NCBI RefSeq assembly: GCF_037893185.1 | Contig: NZ_CP140772.1 | Location: forward strand, 6,448,001 to 6,512,000 | Length of the DNA: 64,000 nucleotides | Direction of reading: 5' to 3' | Origin: Chitinophaga sp. 180180018-3 | GTDB lineage: Bacteria; Bacteroidota; Bacteroidia; Chitinophagales; Chitinophagaceae | Shown here: positions 8,715 through 17,988 of the stretch, in pieces | Layout: each line of letters opens with the position of its first letter | How positions within the stretch are numbered: the stretch's first letter is position 1 | Program-made: the position numbers and the translations under genes | The notes under the pieces: model-generated | Seen by the model: only the letters and a program-made list of their open reading frames with translations | What the model was told of the DNA's origin: nothing | Database searches by the model: none

Positions 8715-9884
8715 TTATTTTGTGTCTCCCCACATCATTATTTCATAAAAATTCACATAGGTACCATTAGACCAGTTCTTCAGTGTCTTAAACCGGATAT
8801 AGCGCACTTTCGGAGTATTTAGCGGGAAGGTGACTGTCCAGCCGGCTAACGCAGCGTCAGTATCAGCCTGAGAAAGCTCTCCTTCCGGCAATCCGGACGG
8901 TTTCACCTGTGTGGTAGTTGCCAGTAATATCCAGCTATCGTCAAAACTTCCGTTGGGATTAGGCTTATTGGAGCCCCATATTTCCACTACTTTGGGATTA
9001 TGCAGTGAATAGTAATAATCCGGCCTCATGAACCACACCAATCGACTTAATTTGGCAGTTACGCCCATATCGTAGGTAAACCACTGAGGCATTCTGGCGG
9101 CATCTCCTGAATGATAAAAGCCGCTGGTGGTGCTGCCGTCAAAAAGACCAGCCACATTACCGCCGTAGCCCAATGGTGCATCTCCGGGTAATACCACTTC
9201 TTTCATTTTCGTACGATCCAGCAGTTCTTCAAATAAGGGCGTCAGTTTCATCTGTAGGGTATCTGACAAATTCCCCCATCGGTCTCTTACATATACGCCG
9301 AATTGCGTTTGTACATCCTTCATGTTCCGGGTGGAGAAATTACCTTCTTTCAGATTAGTATACTGAGTAGTTACCGGAGAGAATTGCCCTAAAGAATCGT
9401 TAGCCAATACAACCAGCGCCAGGTCGTCTTCTCCCGCATTGGTATATTTAACATTTACACCGCCAAAATCAGGCACTACAGACAACGACCTTCTCACTGC
9501 CCAAATGGGTGGCTCCAGCGGATGTACGGTCACTTCCACGGCAGGAGAAACGTTTTCGCTTTTATCCACCACATACAACGATACTTTATAAGTGCTGGTA
9601 TCTCCAAAACCTTCTACCAATAAGCTGCTATTGTAACGGCTTACCTTGGTTTCCTGTTTTGCCCCTTTCGTTGTCTGATACAGGGCTTTTACGCATAGCA
9701 GATCGGGATCGCCAGGCAGGGTATAATTGATCCTGGCTGCACCATGGAGATTCGTTACTGTTACATTGGTGACAATGCCCGGAGTTGTGCTGTTTTGTTT
9801 AACAGGCCGGGGTTCCTCTCTTTTGCAGGAGCAGATGACCAGCAGGGATATTAATATACTCTTGTAATAAATTCGTTTGTTCAT
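8715..9884 (-). CDS. Surface lipoprotein of the DUF4959/DUF5126/DUF5000 type
   Basis: Surface glycan-binding lipoprotein encoded next to SusD. I place the start at 9884, giving MNKRIYYKSILISLLVICSC with a lipobox Cys; the ATG at 9908 adds eight residues. Two Ig/FnIII-like domains follow (INYTLPGDPDLLCVKALY... and VNVKYTNAGEDDLALVVLAND...). The C-terminal discoidin-like domain contains PQWFTYDMGVTAKLSRLVWF and a closing KVRYIRFKTLKNWSNG. The final domain is similar in pattern to that of the gene downstream (WFT-D-G...LSR), so the pair may have arisen by duplication and divergence. It belongs to the SusCD operon; the ligand is unknown. Confidence 0.82.
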   Translation of the reverse strand: MNKRIYYKSILISLLVICSCKREEPRPVKQNSTTPGIVTNVTVTNLHGAARINYTLPGDPDLLCVKALYQTTKGAKQETKVSRYNSSLLVEGFGDTSTYKVSLYVVDKSENVSPAVEVTVHPLEPPIWAVRRSLSVVPDFGGVNVKYTNAGEDDLALVVLANDSLGQFSPVTTQYTNLKEGNFSTRNMKDVQTQFGVYVRDRWGNLSDTLQMKLTPLFEELLDRTKMKEVVLPGDAPLGYGGNVAGLFDGSTTSGFYHSGDAARMPQWFTYDMGVTAKLSRLVWFMRPDYYYSLHNPKVVEIWGSNKPNPNGSFDDSWILLATTTQVKPSGLPEGELSQADTDAALAGWTVTFPLNTPKVRYIRFKTLKNWSNGTYVNFYEIMMWGDTK

Positions 9885-9932
9885 ATCAGTGCTTTTACGC
9901 AGGTACAAATATTTTGAAAGAATGATCAGCCG

Positions 9933-11843
9933 TCACCAGCCGGGATTTTGCAGCAGATTCGGGTTGACCTGGAGATTATCTTCCTTAATCGGCCAGAAAT
10001 AATCGCGGGGCGCCACAAACTGCATGTTATACAGAAACACCTTCCGATTATAATCTTCGTAAGTCGATTGCAGGATATCCCAACCGTAAATGGGGCTGTT
10101 CAACACTTGTGGCGCTGTTTTCCACCTCCTCAGATCCCAGAAGCGGCTACCTTCAAATGCCATTTCTATACTACGCTCCTGCCTGATAATATCCCGAAGA
10201 CCTTCTACAGACGCATATTTCGATGGTTTGGTAGAATAGGTACTCCATGAAGTTTCTACGGACTGCAATCCGGCTCTTTCGCGGATCTGATTCAGATAGG
10301 TCAATGCCTCCGCAGATCCTCCTGTTTCATTCAGTGCTTCCGCATACAGCAGATAGAGGTCCGACAGGCGCATAACGGGCCAGGGGTATGATTCTGTTTG
10401 TAATGAAGAGGTAGTAAAGACCAGGTTCCAGCTTACAATCTTTTTAGTGTAATAGCCGGTGATAGAATACAATCTGCTTTGTTTTTTCCCGGAAAACTGT
10501 TCCAGCTTACTTTGAATATTGTAGTTATCATTTTTCATGAACCATTTGGAGCCATCAAATGCTATATCAGCATAGAACCGCGGTTCTCTTTCAAAATGCA
10601 GTCCCACGGTTTTGTATCCTTCCTGCATCCCGGTATCCTTTGCAGTAACGGTGCGCAGCTTGAAACGGTTAGTATAGTCCCAGGTTTTGTCTTCATCGAT
10701 TGGAACGCCATGCTGTGTGTAAAACATCTCTGCTATTTTCAGTGGTGGCGCCAGTTTTCCTTTCAGGTTAATATTGAATGTATTGGGATCCAGTTGCGGG
10801 CAGGCAAATGTTTGCAGCCAGTAGGTAGGGTCACCGTCTGATGTTAATCCCCATATCAGTTCGCTGTTCCATTTCTCGCACACTGCATTGCGAATATTCA
10901 TTTCTATACGGGTAGCGTGATCTACTTCGAAGATGGAGGGATTGAAGTGGTATAGTCTCAGTCCGGCTGCCAGCGCGAGATCTATAGCTTTTTTACAGGC
11001 TTCTCTTGCCCGTTGCCATTTGGATGCATCGTATTGAGGATTAAAAAGCAGCTGCCCGTTTTTATTTTTCATACCGGCAAAATCGTTATTACCATTGAAC
11101 AAGGGGCTGGCAGCTGTTACCAGCACCCGGGCCTTGATGGCCAGTGCAGCTACTTTTGTAATACGTCCGAGTTCTGTGGTAGCGCTGGTGATAGACAATG
11201 GCAATCCGGTATTGTCGCCTGCGGCGGCTTCATCCAACAGACCGGATATATAATTCACCACAGAATCGACCGGTTGGCGAAACACCCGCACTTCGTCCGG
11301 CGGCGCAGTAATGGGCAGGTTTTTATCCACGACCGGAATGGGGCCGTACATTCTGAATAAATACCAGTGAAAATAGGCCTTCAGAAATTTCACTTCCGCG
11401 ATCCACCGGTCTCTTTCATAAGGTTGCAGATCTCTTACTTTACCGACATTCTCCAGAAAAATATTACAGGCTCTGATACCCTGCCATAGCGACTTCCCAT
11501 CATAACCATCCCAATAGTTCATATACGGATTGGCGCTGTTCTGATTACCGCGGGCAATGTTATAAGGGTCGAGGTAAAAATAATCCTCACTCATAGGCCA
11601 ATAGGTCCATGCCTCGTCGCAACCGCTGAAGGCGGGGTTCTTATCCGGATGGCCTTCTTTTGGCAGATAGGCATAGCAGGTAAATAAATACTTTTCTGCT
11701 TCTACCCGATTGGCAAATGCATGATCGATCGTAGGCACATTATCGGGCACGATATCCAGGTAGCCTTTTTTACAGGAGGCAAAAAGTATGGCGGCGGAAC
11801 ATAGCAACCACGCGGCAAAACGCTGTCTGCCCATACATTTCAT
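9933..11843 (-). CDS. SusD/RagB-family outer-membrane glycan-binding lipoprotein
   Basis: Lid subunit that binds oligosaccharides on top of the SusC barrel. The start at 11843 or 11834 gives a lipoprotein signal ending ILFASCKKGYLDIVPDN, the classic SusD opening; the ATG at 11873 is less likely. TPR-like helices follow, e.g. VKFLKAYFHWYLFRMYGPIPVV and ALAIKARVLVTAASPLFNG. The C-terminal SusD block LSDLYLLYAEALNETGG, YLNQIRERAGL and RSIEMAFEGSRFWDLRRWK is complete. At ~636 aa it is on the long side for the family. It lies ~50 nt after its SusC partner and before two accessory lipoproteins. Confidence 0.95.
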   Translation of the reverse strand: MKCMGRQRFAAWLLCSAAILFASCKKGYLDIVPDNVPTIDHAFANRVEAEKYLFTCYAYLPKEGHPDKNPAFSGCDEAWTYWPMSEDYFYLDPYNIARGNQNSANPYMNYWDGYDGKSLWQGIRACNIFLENVGKVRDLQPYERDRWIAEVKFLKAYFHWYLFRMYGPIPVVDKNLPITAPPDEVRVFRQPVDSVVNYISGLLDEAAAGDNTGLPLSITSATTELGRITKVAALAIKARVLVTAASPLFNGNNDFAGMKNKNGQLLFNPQYDASKWQRAREACKKAIDLALAAGLRLYHFNPSIFEVDHATRIEMNIRNAVCEKWNSELIWGLTSDGDPTYWLQTFACPQLDPNTFNINLKGKLAPPLKIAEMFYTQHGVPIDEDKTWDYTNRFKLRTVTAKDTGMQEGYKTVGLHFEREPRFYADIAFDGSKWFMKNDNYNIQSKLEQFSGKKQSRLYSITGYYTKKIVSWNLVFTTSSLQTESYPWPVMRLSDLYLLYAEALNETGGSAEALTYLNQIRERAGLQSVETSWSTYSTKPSKYASVEGLRDIIRQERSIEMAFEGSRFWDLRRWKTAPQVLNSPIYGWDILQSTYEDYNRKVFLYNMQFVAPRDYFWPIKEDNLQVNPNLLQNPGW

Positions 11844-11895
11844 TGATGTTAAACAAGTATATAATAATTGCATAAAAGTAGATTTTGGCTGGATA

Positions 11896-14800
11896 CTATA
11901 ACTGAACGTTGATGCCTATATTAAATACGCGTTGAACGGGATATCCCAATGCGTTGCCGCCCTGCTCCGGATCCCACAGTTTAAATGCGCTGATCAGGAA
12001 CAGATTGGTACCGTTGGCATAAATCCTCAACCCGGATATATGATATCTTTTCAATCCTTTTTCGCCGATGTTATAGCCGATCTCCGCGCTCTTCATCCGC
12101 AGGAAAGCGCCGTTGCGCATCCACCAGTTGGAAGGCTGGTTGTTATTGTCGTTTTGTGTAAGGCCGAGCCTGGGCCAGAAAGCGTACAGGTTGCGATTAT
12201 TCTCTGACCAGTGATCGCGGGCAACAACGTTGAGCAGACCATGCTGATTAGCGCCGTCTACTACAAAAGGAGAAATGGCAGCGGGGTCTATAAAAAAGGA
12301 GGATCTGGCAGAACCCTGAAAAAAGGTACTGATGTCAAAATTTTTGTAACCGAAGGAAAATCCGAAACCATAAATAATCTCTGGTGTAACAGGATACCCC
12401 AATGCGTTCACCATATCCAGTTTGGTGATTTGTCCGTCACCATTCAGATCACGGTATTTGATATCGCCACCTTTCACTTCTCCGAAATTCTGCCGGGGGG
12501 AGTTCTTTACATCTTCCTCATCTACAAACAATCTTTCTGCAATCAATCCGAATATCTGACCGAGGGAATGGCCTACGCGGGAAAGATATTGCATATTAGC
12601 AGGATACTGCGGCTCTTCATTCACCAACAGTTTGCTGGCGGCGTAGGTAAATGTTCCGCGCATCTGCAGCCAGGTTTTTCCGAAGTTCTTATTGTAATCC
12701 ATAGATACGTCGATACCACGGCCTTCTGCTACGCCTACATTGGCACTGATCGGCACTGTGAGTCCCATGGTGGTGGGAATATAAGCCCGCGGCATGAGGA
12801 TGCTGCTACGACGTTCTTTGTAGGCATCTACCGTAATCGTTAATGCATTCCACAGACCGAGGTCCAGGCCGATATTGATCTTTTTGGATTTCTCCCAGGT
12901 AATGTCATTATTCGGGTAGCGGGAAACAGAAACACCAGGTCTTGAATAACCATAGTTCTCTCCGAAAGAAGAGCCGAGTTTATTGTCGTTCAGATTTACA
13001 TTAGACAGGTAGAAGAAGCGATCACCGGCAGCCCCTATCTGATCGTTCCCCACAAGACCATAGGTAGCACGGAGTTTCAGCTGTGATATAACATCGGTTA
13101 AGTCTGCAAAGAATTTTTCGCTAGCTGCATTCCAGGCCACGCCTACAGATGGAAAAAAGCCGTAGCGATTATTTCTTGCAAAACGTTCCGATCCGTTATA
13201 GCCAAAATTTCCTTCCAACAAATAACGGTTATCGTAGCCATAGGTGAATCGTCCTGAAACGCCCTGGTTACGGAAGGGAAGAGATAGTTGCAGGTCGCCG
13301 GCATTTCCGTTCAGGTAGTTACGCCGGATGCCGATCAATAAGGCGCCGATGTTGTGTACCCGGTTGAAGGTACGGTTGTAGTTAACTGCTGCCTCCAGAT
13401 AGGTAGTGGTATTCACGATTTTATCGCCGGGTGTATAGTTGAGATATTCAGTAGCTGTTTTTTCATTTAACAGCGACAGCGTGTATTTATCAGGATCCTT
13501 TACAGTAGGGTTAGCAGTATAGAAGAACGGATTATACTGCCGGCTCAGGTTAAAATAGGAATAGCGCTTGGTATATGCCATGGCCCTGGCAGAAAGGCCC
13601 GGTGTAATGAAGCTCAGATCCTGCTTTACTTCCAGCTGTACGTTCAATGTAGACGTGCTGTATTGCTGGAAGCCTGACACCATAGATGCGTAAGGATTGT
13701 TATACACCTCTCCATCGGAGCCGCGGGCAGCATTTCCGAACAAAGGATGTTTTACATCAGGCAGATCACTGGCGGGGAAGATAGCCGGGAACAGCACGGG
13801 GTTGGCATTCAATGCACTTTTGAAGATGGCTGCGCCGCCACCAACAGGACCGTTATAATCATCGAAATTACCGGTGGTTCTGATGATGGCTTCAGTGGTG
13901 GAAGTGAGCTTCAGGTTCACGTTGGAACGGATCTCATAACTCCTCAACCGGATATTATTATTGAAGTTGTTGCTGCTTTGTGTTTTCAGGATGCCGTTAT
14001 CCTGGTTCATAGTAGCCCCTACATAATATTGCGCCTTCTGGCCGCCGCCGGAGAGGTTGAGATTCAGGCGCTGGTTATTCGTAAATTTTTTGATCAGTGT
14101 TCCCAGCCAGTCGTTATTGGGATACAGATAGGGGTTGTCGCCGGCTTTGGTATGATCGATCTTGTTCTGGCTGTAAGGCAGCGGGGCGAGGCGGTTCCGG
14201 GTGATTGCTGCTTCGTTGGCCAGTTGCATGTAGGAGATATTATCGGCCAGCTCAATGTTCCGGGTGTTGGAAGAAAAAGAATTCTCAAAACGTATATTCA
14301 TTTTCGTTACCCCTGCTTTACCAGATTTGGTGGTGACCAGTATTACGCCGTTGGCGCCGCGTGCGCCGTACAACGATGAGGCAGCGGCATCTTTCAATAC
14401 GGAAAACCCGGCGATATCATCCGGCTGCAGGCGGGCCAGTTCGGTGGAAGTAGATTCCATTCCGTCGATCAATATCAGGGGATCCAGTTTTCCTGAACCG
14501 AATGAGGTAATACCGCGGATAAAGAAGGAAGCGTTATCGGCTCCCGGCTCTCCGCTTCGCTGGTAGGATACCAATCCGGATATACGCCCTGCGAGCATGG
14601 TAGTCAGGTTACTGGTAGGTCCTTTGATTTCTTTCGGATTCACGGTAGTGATAGAGCTGACCATGCTTTGTTTCTTTTGCTGGCCGTAGGCGACTACCAC
14701 CACATCGTTCAGGTCGTTCCGGTTATCGAGCAGTGTTACCAGGATGGTGTGCCTTCCGTTTACCGGGATTTCCTGTGGCTGATACCCGAGGAAAGAGAAG

Positions 14801-15039
14801 ACCAGGGTATCGGAGGCCGTTGTTAGTTTGATGGTATAGTCGCCGCTGGAAGTGGTAACTGTACCATTGGGCTGGTGTTTCACCTTTACGGTCACGCCTG
14901 GCATGGCTTGTCCTTTGGCGTCCAGCACTTTACCTGTTACTGTGAATACCGTCTGGCTAAAGACAGCATTCCCTGCAAGCAACAGTAAAAGGAAGTACAG
15001 ATATTTCTGTACCAGGAAGGTTGGGATTCGTTTTTTCAT
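11896..15039 (-). CDS. SusC/RagA-family TonB-dependent outer-membrane transporter
   Basis: TonB-driven importer of oligosaccharides. Domains in order: signal peptide (1-29), a carboxypeptidase-regulatory-like beta domain (VTGKVLDAKGQAMPGVTVKVK), the TonB-box/plug start DLNDVVVVAYGQQKKQSMVSS, the plug with SusC signatures (DPLILIDGM, VLKDAAASSLYGARGANGVILVTTKSGK), and a 22-strand-type barrel ending VFNIGINVQL. Length (1047 aa) is standard. There is no STN domain, so it is not the FecR-signalling kind. The upstream region carries a palindrome that matches a site before the divergent sugar-isomerase gene, suggesting control by the adjacent GntR protein. Confidence 0.97.
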   Translation of the reverse strand: MKKRIPTFLVQKYLYFLLLLLAGNAVFSQTVFTVTGKVLDAKGQAMPGVTVKVKHQPNGTVTTSSGDYTIKLTTASDTLVFSFLGYQPQEIPVNGRHTILVTLLDNRNDLNDVVVVAYGQQKKQSMVSSITTVNPKEIKGPTSNLTTMLAGRISGLVSYQRSGEPGADNASFFIRGITSFGSGKLDPLILIDGMESTSTELARLQPDDIAGFSVLKDAAASSLYGARGANGVILVTTKSGKAGVTKMNIRFENSFSSNTRNIELADNISYMQLANEAAITRNRLAPLPYSQNKIDHTKAGDNPYLYPNNDWLGTLIKKFTNNQRLNLNLSGGGQKAQYYVGATMNQDNGILKTQSSNNFNNNIRLRSYEIRSNVNLKLTSTTEAIIRTTGNFDDYNGPVGGGAAIFKSALNANPVLFPAIFPASDLPDVKHPLFGNAARGSDGEVYNNPYASMVSGFQQYSTSTLNVQLEVKQDLSFITPGLSARAMAYTKRYSYFNLSRQYNPFFYTANPTVKDPDKYTLSLLNEKTATEYLNYTPGDKIVNTTTYLEAAVNYNRTFNRVHNIGALLIGIRRNYLNGNAGDLQLSLPFRNQGVSGRFTYGYDNRYLLEGNFGYNGSERFARNNRYGFFPSVGVAWNAASEKFFADLTDVISQLKLRATYGLVGNDQIGAAGDRFFYLSNVNLNDNKLGSSFGENYGYSRPGVSVSRYPNNDITWEKSKKINIGLDLGLWNALTITVDAYKERRSSILMPRAYIPTTMGLTVPISANVGVAEGRGIDVSMDYNKNFGKTWLQMRGTFTYAASKLLVNEEPQYPANMQYLSRVGHSLGQIFGLIAERLFVDEEDVKNSPRQNFGEVKGGDIKYRDLNGDGQITKLDMVNALGYPVTPEIIYGFGFSFGYKNFDISTFFQGSARSSFFIDPAAISPFVVDGANQHGLLNVVARDHWSENNRNLYAFWPRLGLTQNDNNNQPSNWWMRNGAFLRMKSAEIGYNIGEKGLKRYHISGLRIYANGTNLFLISAFKLWDPEQGGNALGYPVQRVFNIGINVQL

Positions 15040-15074
15040 AACAGTGCAGACAAATGTTTAGAGCGATTTAGTTT

Positions 15075-15092
15075 TGTACATACATAAGTACA
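15075..15092 (-). promoter_or_regulatory. Candidate GntR operator upstream of susC
   Basis: Perfect inverted repeat TGTAC-N8-GTACA, 36 nt before the SusC start. Read on the minus strand it contains TATGTATGTACA (15075-15086), which matches 11 of 12 bases of a site at 16112-16123. It overlaps weak -7-like boxes (TACTTATG, TATGTATG) that follow a TTTG by 19-23 nt, so binding there would block transcription. Confidence 0.6.
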
Positions 15093-15317
15093 TATTAAAA
15101 CGGTAATGTCAAACTATTTTGAAAGAAAAATTTCCAATACTATCTGTTATCATTAATAATAAGTTATTTAGATATTATTCATACAATCCATGTAATTGGA
15201 TCTTTTTTTCTACACACCGCCGTTAACTCGGCAATGCATTGCAGACGGGCAGCAAAAAGTCGGCAAAAATGGCTGCTATTTGTTAACTTGCAGACAGCTC
15301 ACTATGTTACTACATAT

Positions 15318-16052
15318 ATGAATTTAGCAATTGACCATCAAAGTGCCACTCCCCTGCATATACAGGTAGAAAACCTTTTACGGGAGCTGATTAAGCAGCC
15401 CGAGTATCAGGCGGGAAAGCTGTTACCCAATGAAATGGAACTGGCCAGGAAGCTGGCTATTTCACGAACTACCTTACGCCAGGCGATCAATAAACTGGTG
15501 TACGAAGAGTTGCTGGTGCGGAAGAAAAGACTGGGCACCAAAGTAGCCCAGCAGAAAATGAGCTCAAAATCCATGAACTGGCTGAGCTTTACACAGGAAA
15601 TGCAGGCCAGGGGGATTGCCATTAAGAATTACGAATTGCATATCAGCTGGGTGTTTCCTGATGAACAGGTGGCCAATTTCTTCGATATTAAACCCGATAA
15701 AAAAGTAATGAAACTGGAGCGTCTGCGGGGCAATCCGCAGGAGCCGTTTGTTTATTTTGTTTCCTATTTCCACCCCAGAATTGGCCTTACCGGTGAAGAA
15801 GATTTTAAGCGGCCGCTGTATGAAATGCTGGAGCAGGAGCATTATGTGGTAGCTACTTTATCGAAGGAGGAAATCAGCGCCAGAACTGCTGATAAATTCG
15901 TTGCTGCCAAGCTGGAAATTAATGCAGACAGTGCTATTTTGTTCCGGAAGCGGTACGTTTTTGATCAGGCCGACCGCCCCATTGAATACAACCTGGGGTA
16001 TTATAAAGCGGAGAGCTTTGTATACACTGTGGAGAGCAGGCGCACGCCCTGA
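15318..16052 (+). CDS. GntR-family transcriptional regulator (HutC/UTRA type)
   Basis: DNA-binding repressor with a sugar-phosphate-type sensor domain. The N-terminal winged helix is clear: PLHIQVENLLRELI, LLPNEMELARKLAISRTTLRQAINKLV. The C-terminal ~150 residues are a UTRA ligand domain (MKLERLRGNPQEPFVYFVSYFHPR... PIEYNLGYYKAESF). I chose the ATG at 15318, which gives the standard start MNLAIDHQSATPLH; the frame extends to an ATG at 15234 with a spurious-looking 28-residue prefix. It sits between the minus-strand SusCD operon and the isomerase-porter pair, both of which carry a shared promoter motif, so it is the likely local regulator. The effector may be a phosphosugar; that is inference. 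Confidence 0.92.
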   Translation: MNLAIDHQSATPLHIQVENLLRELIKQPEYQAGKLLPNEMELARKLAISRTTLRQAINKLVYEELLVRKKRLGTKVAQQKMSSKSMNWLSFTQEMQARGIAIKNYELHISWVFPDEQVANFFDIKPDKKVMKLERLRGNPQEPFVYFVSYFHPRIGLTGEEDFKRPLYEMLEQEHYVVATLSKEEISARTADKFVAAKLEINADSAILFRKRYVFDQADRPIEYNLGYYKAESFVYTVESRRTP

Positions 16053-16088
16053 TCTTTCCTTATTTTCATCATGATTCAAAAACAAAAC

Positions 16089-16123
16089 TTGTATTTTTTA
16101 GATACTTGTAATATGTTTGTACA
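16089..16123 (+). promoter_or_regulatory. Promoter with overlapping GntR-type site
   Basis: TTG (16089-16091), 20 nt, TATGTTTG (16112-16119) is a perfect Bacteroidota promoter. The -7 box is embedded in TATGTTTGTACA (16112-16123), 11/12 identical to the site before susC. The gene starts 27 nt downstream. Confidence 0.7.
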
Positions 16124-16150
16124 TTATAACATAAAATATAAATCGCAAGC

Positions 16151-17947
16151 ATGTTATCACCCATTCGAGAACAACAGATGACAGCGTCGCGGGCTACGGA
16201 ACAGCACCTGATCCCATTGACGAAAGACAGACAGGATATAACCGGGTACAACATTTACCCCAGCTTTCCCGCCACAGGCCCTATTTATACGGGTTTTGAG
16301 GCATTAGCCAGCTGGATCATTCAACAGTCGGCCAATGTGGTGATTGATGGTTACAGTGGTGTATTTTGGGAAGCATTTATCGGGAAGTTGCAGGAGCAGC
16401 TGGTCTTGCAAAATATTGCAGCGAATTATATAGCTGTTGCAGACGCCTTGCAGCCAAATTCAGCGATCGCCGATCTTATCGCATCCAGTATCGGAGGCGA
16501 TGATCCATTATTCGGAAAGCGCTTCACCGGGGAGCTTCGGGATTTTTTTTCAGCAGATAAACTGCAACAATTACAACCTGTTCCGGGGAAACTGAATATC
16601 ATTTATGGCAGCGGAGCGTCGTTAGCTGATTGGCCTGGAACGGTGTTGTATATTGATGTACCGAAGAATGAGATCCAGTTCAGGTCGAGAGCCGGCAAGA
16701 CCTGTAACCTGGGGCAATCCACACCGGGCAGTGATCCGAGGCAACAATACAAGCAGTTTTATTTTGTAGACTGGCCGGTACTCAACCGGCATAAAAAACA
16801 ATTGCTGCCACAGATCGATGTTATTATTGATGAACAACGAATTGATGATATCACCTGGTGCACAGGCGAAACGCTGCGCCAGACGCTTCGTCGCATGTCG
16901 CAGCATATGTTCAGAGCGCGACCCTGGTTCGAACCGGGCGTATGGGGCGGGCAATGGATGAAAGAGCAGATTCCTTCTCTCAATAAAGCCGTCGTGAACT
17001 ATGCGTGGTCTTTCGAGTTGATTGCTCCGGAAAACGGTATCCTGCTGGAATCGGGCGGAGCGTTGCTGGAGGTATCCTTTGATACTGTGCAGATGCTGGA
17101 TAATAAAGCCCTGCTGGGTAAAGCAGCAGAGCGGTTCGGAGATGCATTTCCGATCAGGTTCGATTTCCTGGATACATTTGATGGTGGTAATCTTTCCGTA
17201 CAATGTCATCCTACAGTGGCCTATACAAAGGAACATTTCGGTGAGGATTTTACGCAGGATGAAACTTATTACATACTGGATACGAAGCCCGGCGCCAGTG
17301 TTTACCTTGGTTTCCAGGAAAATATCAATGCTGTGGAATTTAAGCAGGTATTGCAGAACAGTTTCAGTGATCATAAGCCCGTGGATGTTGAAAAATATGT
17401 ACAGGTTTTTCCATCTCACAAACATGATCTGTTTCTCATACCAAACGGTACAGTACACAGTTCCGGGAAAAATAACCTGGTGTTGGAGATCAGCGCTACG
17501 CCTTATATTTTTACTTTCAAGATGTACGATTGGTTGCGGGCGGATCTGAGCGGGCAGCCCCGTACACTGAACATCGACCGGGCATTTGCCAACCTGAATT
17601 TTGAGAGAAAGGGAGATGTGGTACAGGACACGTTGCTGTCGCAACCAGTAACAATGCGGGAAGGGCGCGACTGGAAAATAGTACACCTGCCTACACATCC
17701 GCAACATTTTTATCGTATTGAACGACTGGAATTCAATACCCTTATTGAGTTGGATACCGCCGGGCAATGTCATATCTTAAGCCTGGTAGAAGGTAGCGTT
17801 ATCAAAGTAATCACCAATGGATTAACACAAACCGTGCATTACGCCGAGACGTTTGTCATACCAGCTGCCACCGGTACATATACACTTGTAAGCGATGGTG
17901 CGGCGGTGAAAGTAGTCAGGGCTTTTGTAAAAGAGGAATGTTGTTAA
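16151..17947 (+). CDS. Class I mannose-6-phosphate isomerase-like protein with N-terminal extension
   Basis: Probably interconverts mannose 6-phosphate and fructose 6-phosphate in the cytosol. The C-terminal ~350 residues carry the type I PMI cupin pattern, with metal-ligand candidates in SVQCHPTVAY (Q, H), KEHFGEDFTQDETYY (E) and IPNGTVHSSGKNN (H). About 250 residues precede it and are reminiscent of a nucleoside/uridine-kinase fold (VVIDGYSGVFW, DDPLFGKRFTGELRDFF, VLYIDVPKNEIQFRSRAGK), but no GK[ST] P-loop is present, so kinase activity is doubtful. It is followed 41 nt later by a sugar porter. Context supports use of imported mannose-type sugar. The isomerase call is good; the role of the N-terminal half is open. 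Confidence 0.8.
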   Translation: MLSPIREQQMTASRATEQHLIPLTKDRQDITGYNIYPSFPATGPIYTGFEALASWIIQQSANVVIDGYSGVFWEAFIGKLQEQLVLQNIAANYIAVADALQPNSAIADLIASSIGGDDPLFGKRFTGELRDFFSADKLQQLQPVPGKLNIIYGSGASLADWPGTVLYIDVPKNEIQFRSRAGKTCNLGQSTPGSDPRQQYKQFYFVDWPVLNRHKKQLLPQIDVIIDEQRIDDITWCTGETLRQTLRRMSQHMFRARPWFEPGVWGGQWMKEQIPSLNKAVVNYAWSFELIAPENGILLESGGALLEVSFDTVQMLDNKALLGKAAERFGDAFPIRFDFLDTFDGGNLSVQCHPTVAYTKEHFGEDFTQDETYYILDTKPGASVYLGFQENINAVEFKQVLQNSFSDHKPVDVEKYVQVFPSHKHDLFLIPNGTVHSSGKNNLVLEISATPYIFTFKMYDWLRADLSGQPRTLNIDRAFANLNFERKGDVVQDTLLSQPVTMREGRDWKIVHLPTHPQHFYRIERLEFNTLIELDTAGQCHILSLVEGSVIKVITNGLTQTVHYAETFVIPAATGTYTLVSDGAAVKVVRAFVKEECC

Positions 17948-17988
17948 AACCTATTATCAACTGAAATAAAAACAAACTCATCACAAGC

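Noticed and set aside
13747..14379. 210-aa plus-strand frame within susC
   Set aside because: Shadow of the conserved plug and barrel coding sequence.
16622..17773. 383-aa open frame antisense to the isomerase-like gene
   Set aside because: It lies wholly inside a well-supported gene, shows no domain pattern, and its Cys/His-rich composition is that of a reversed reading.
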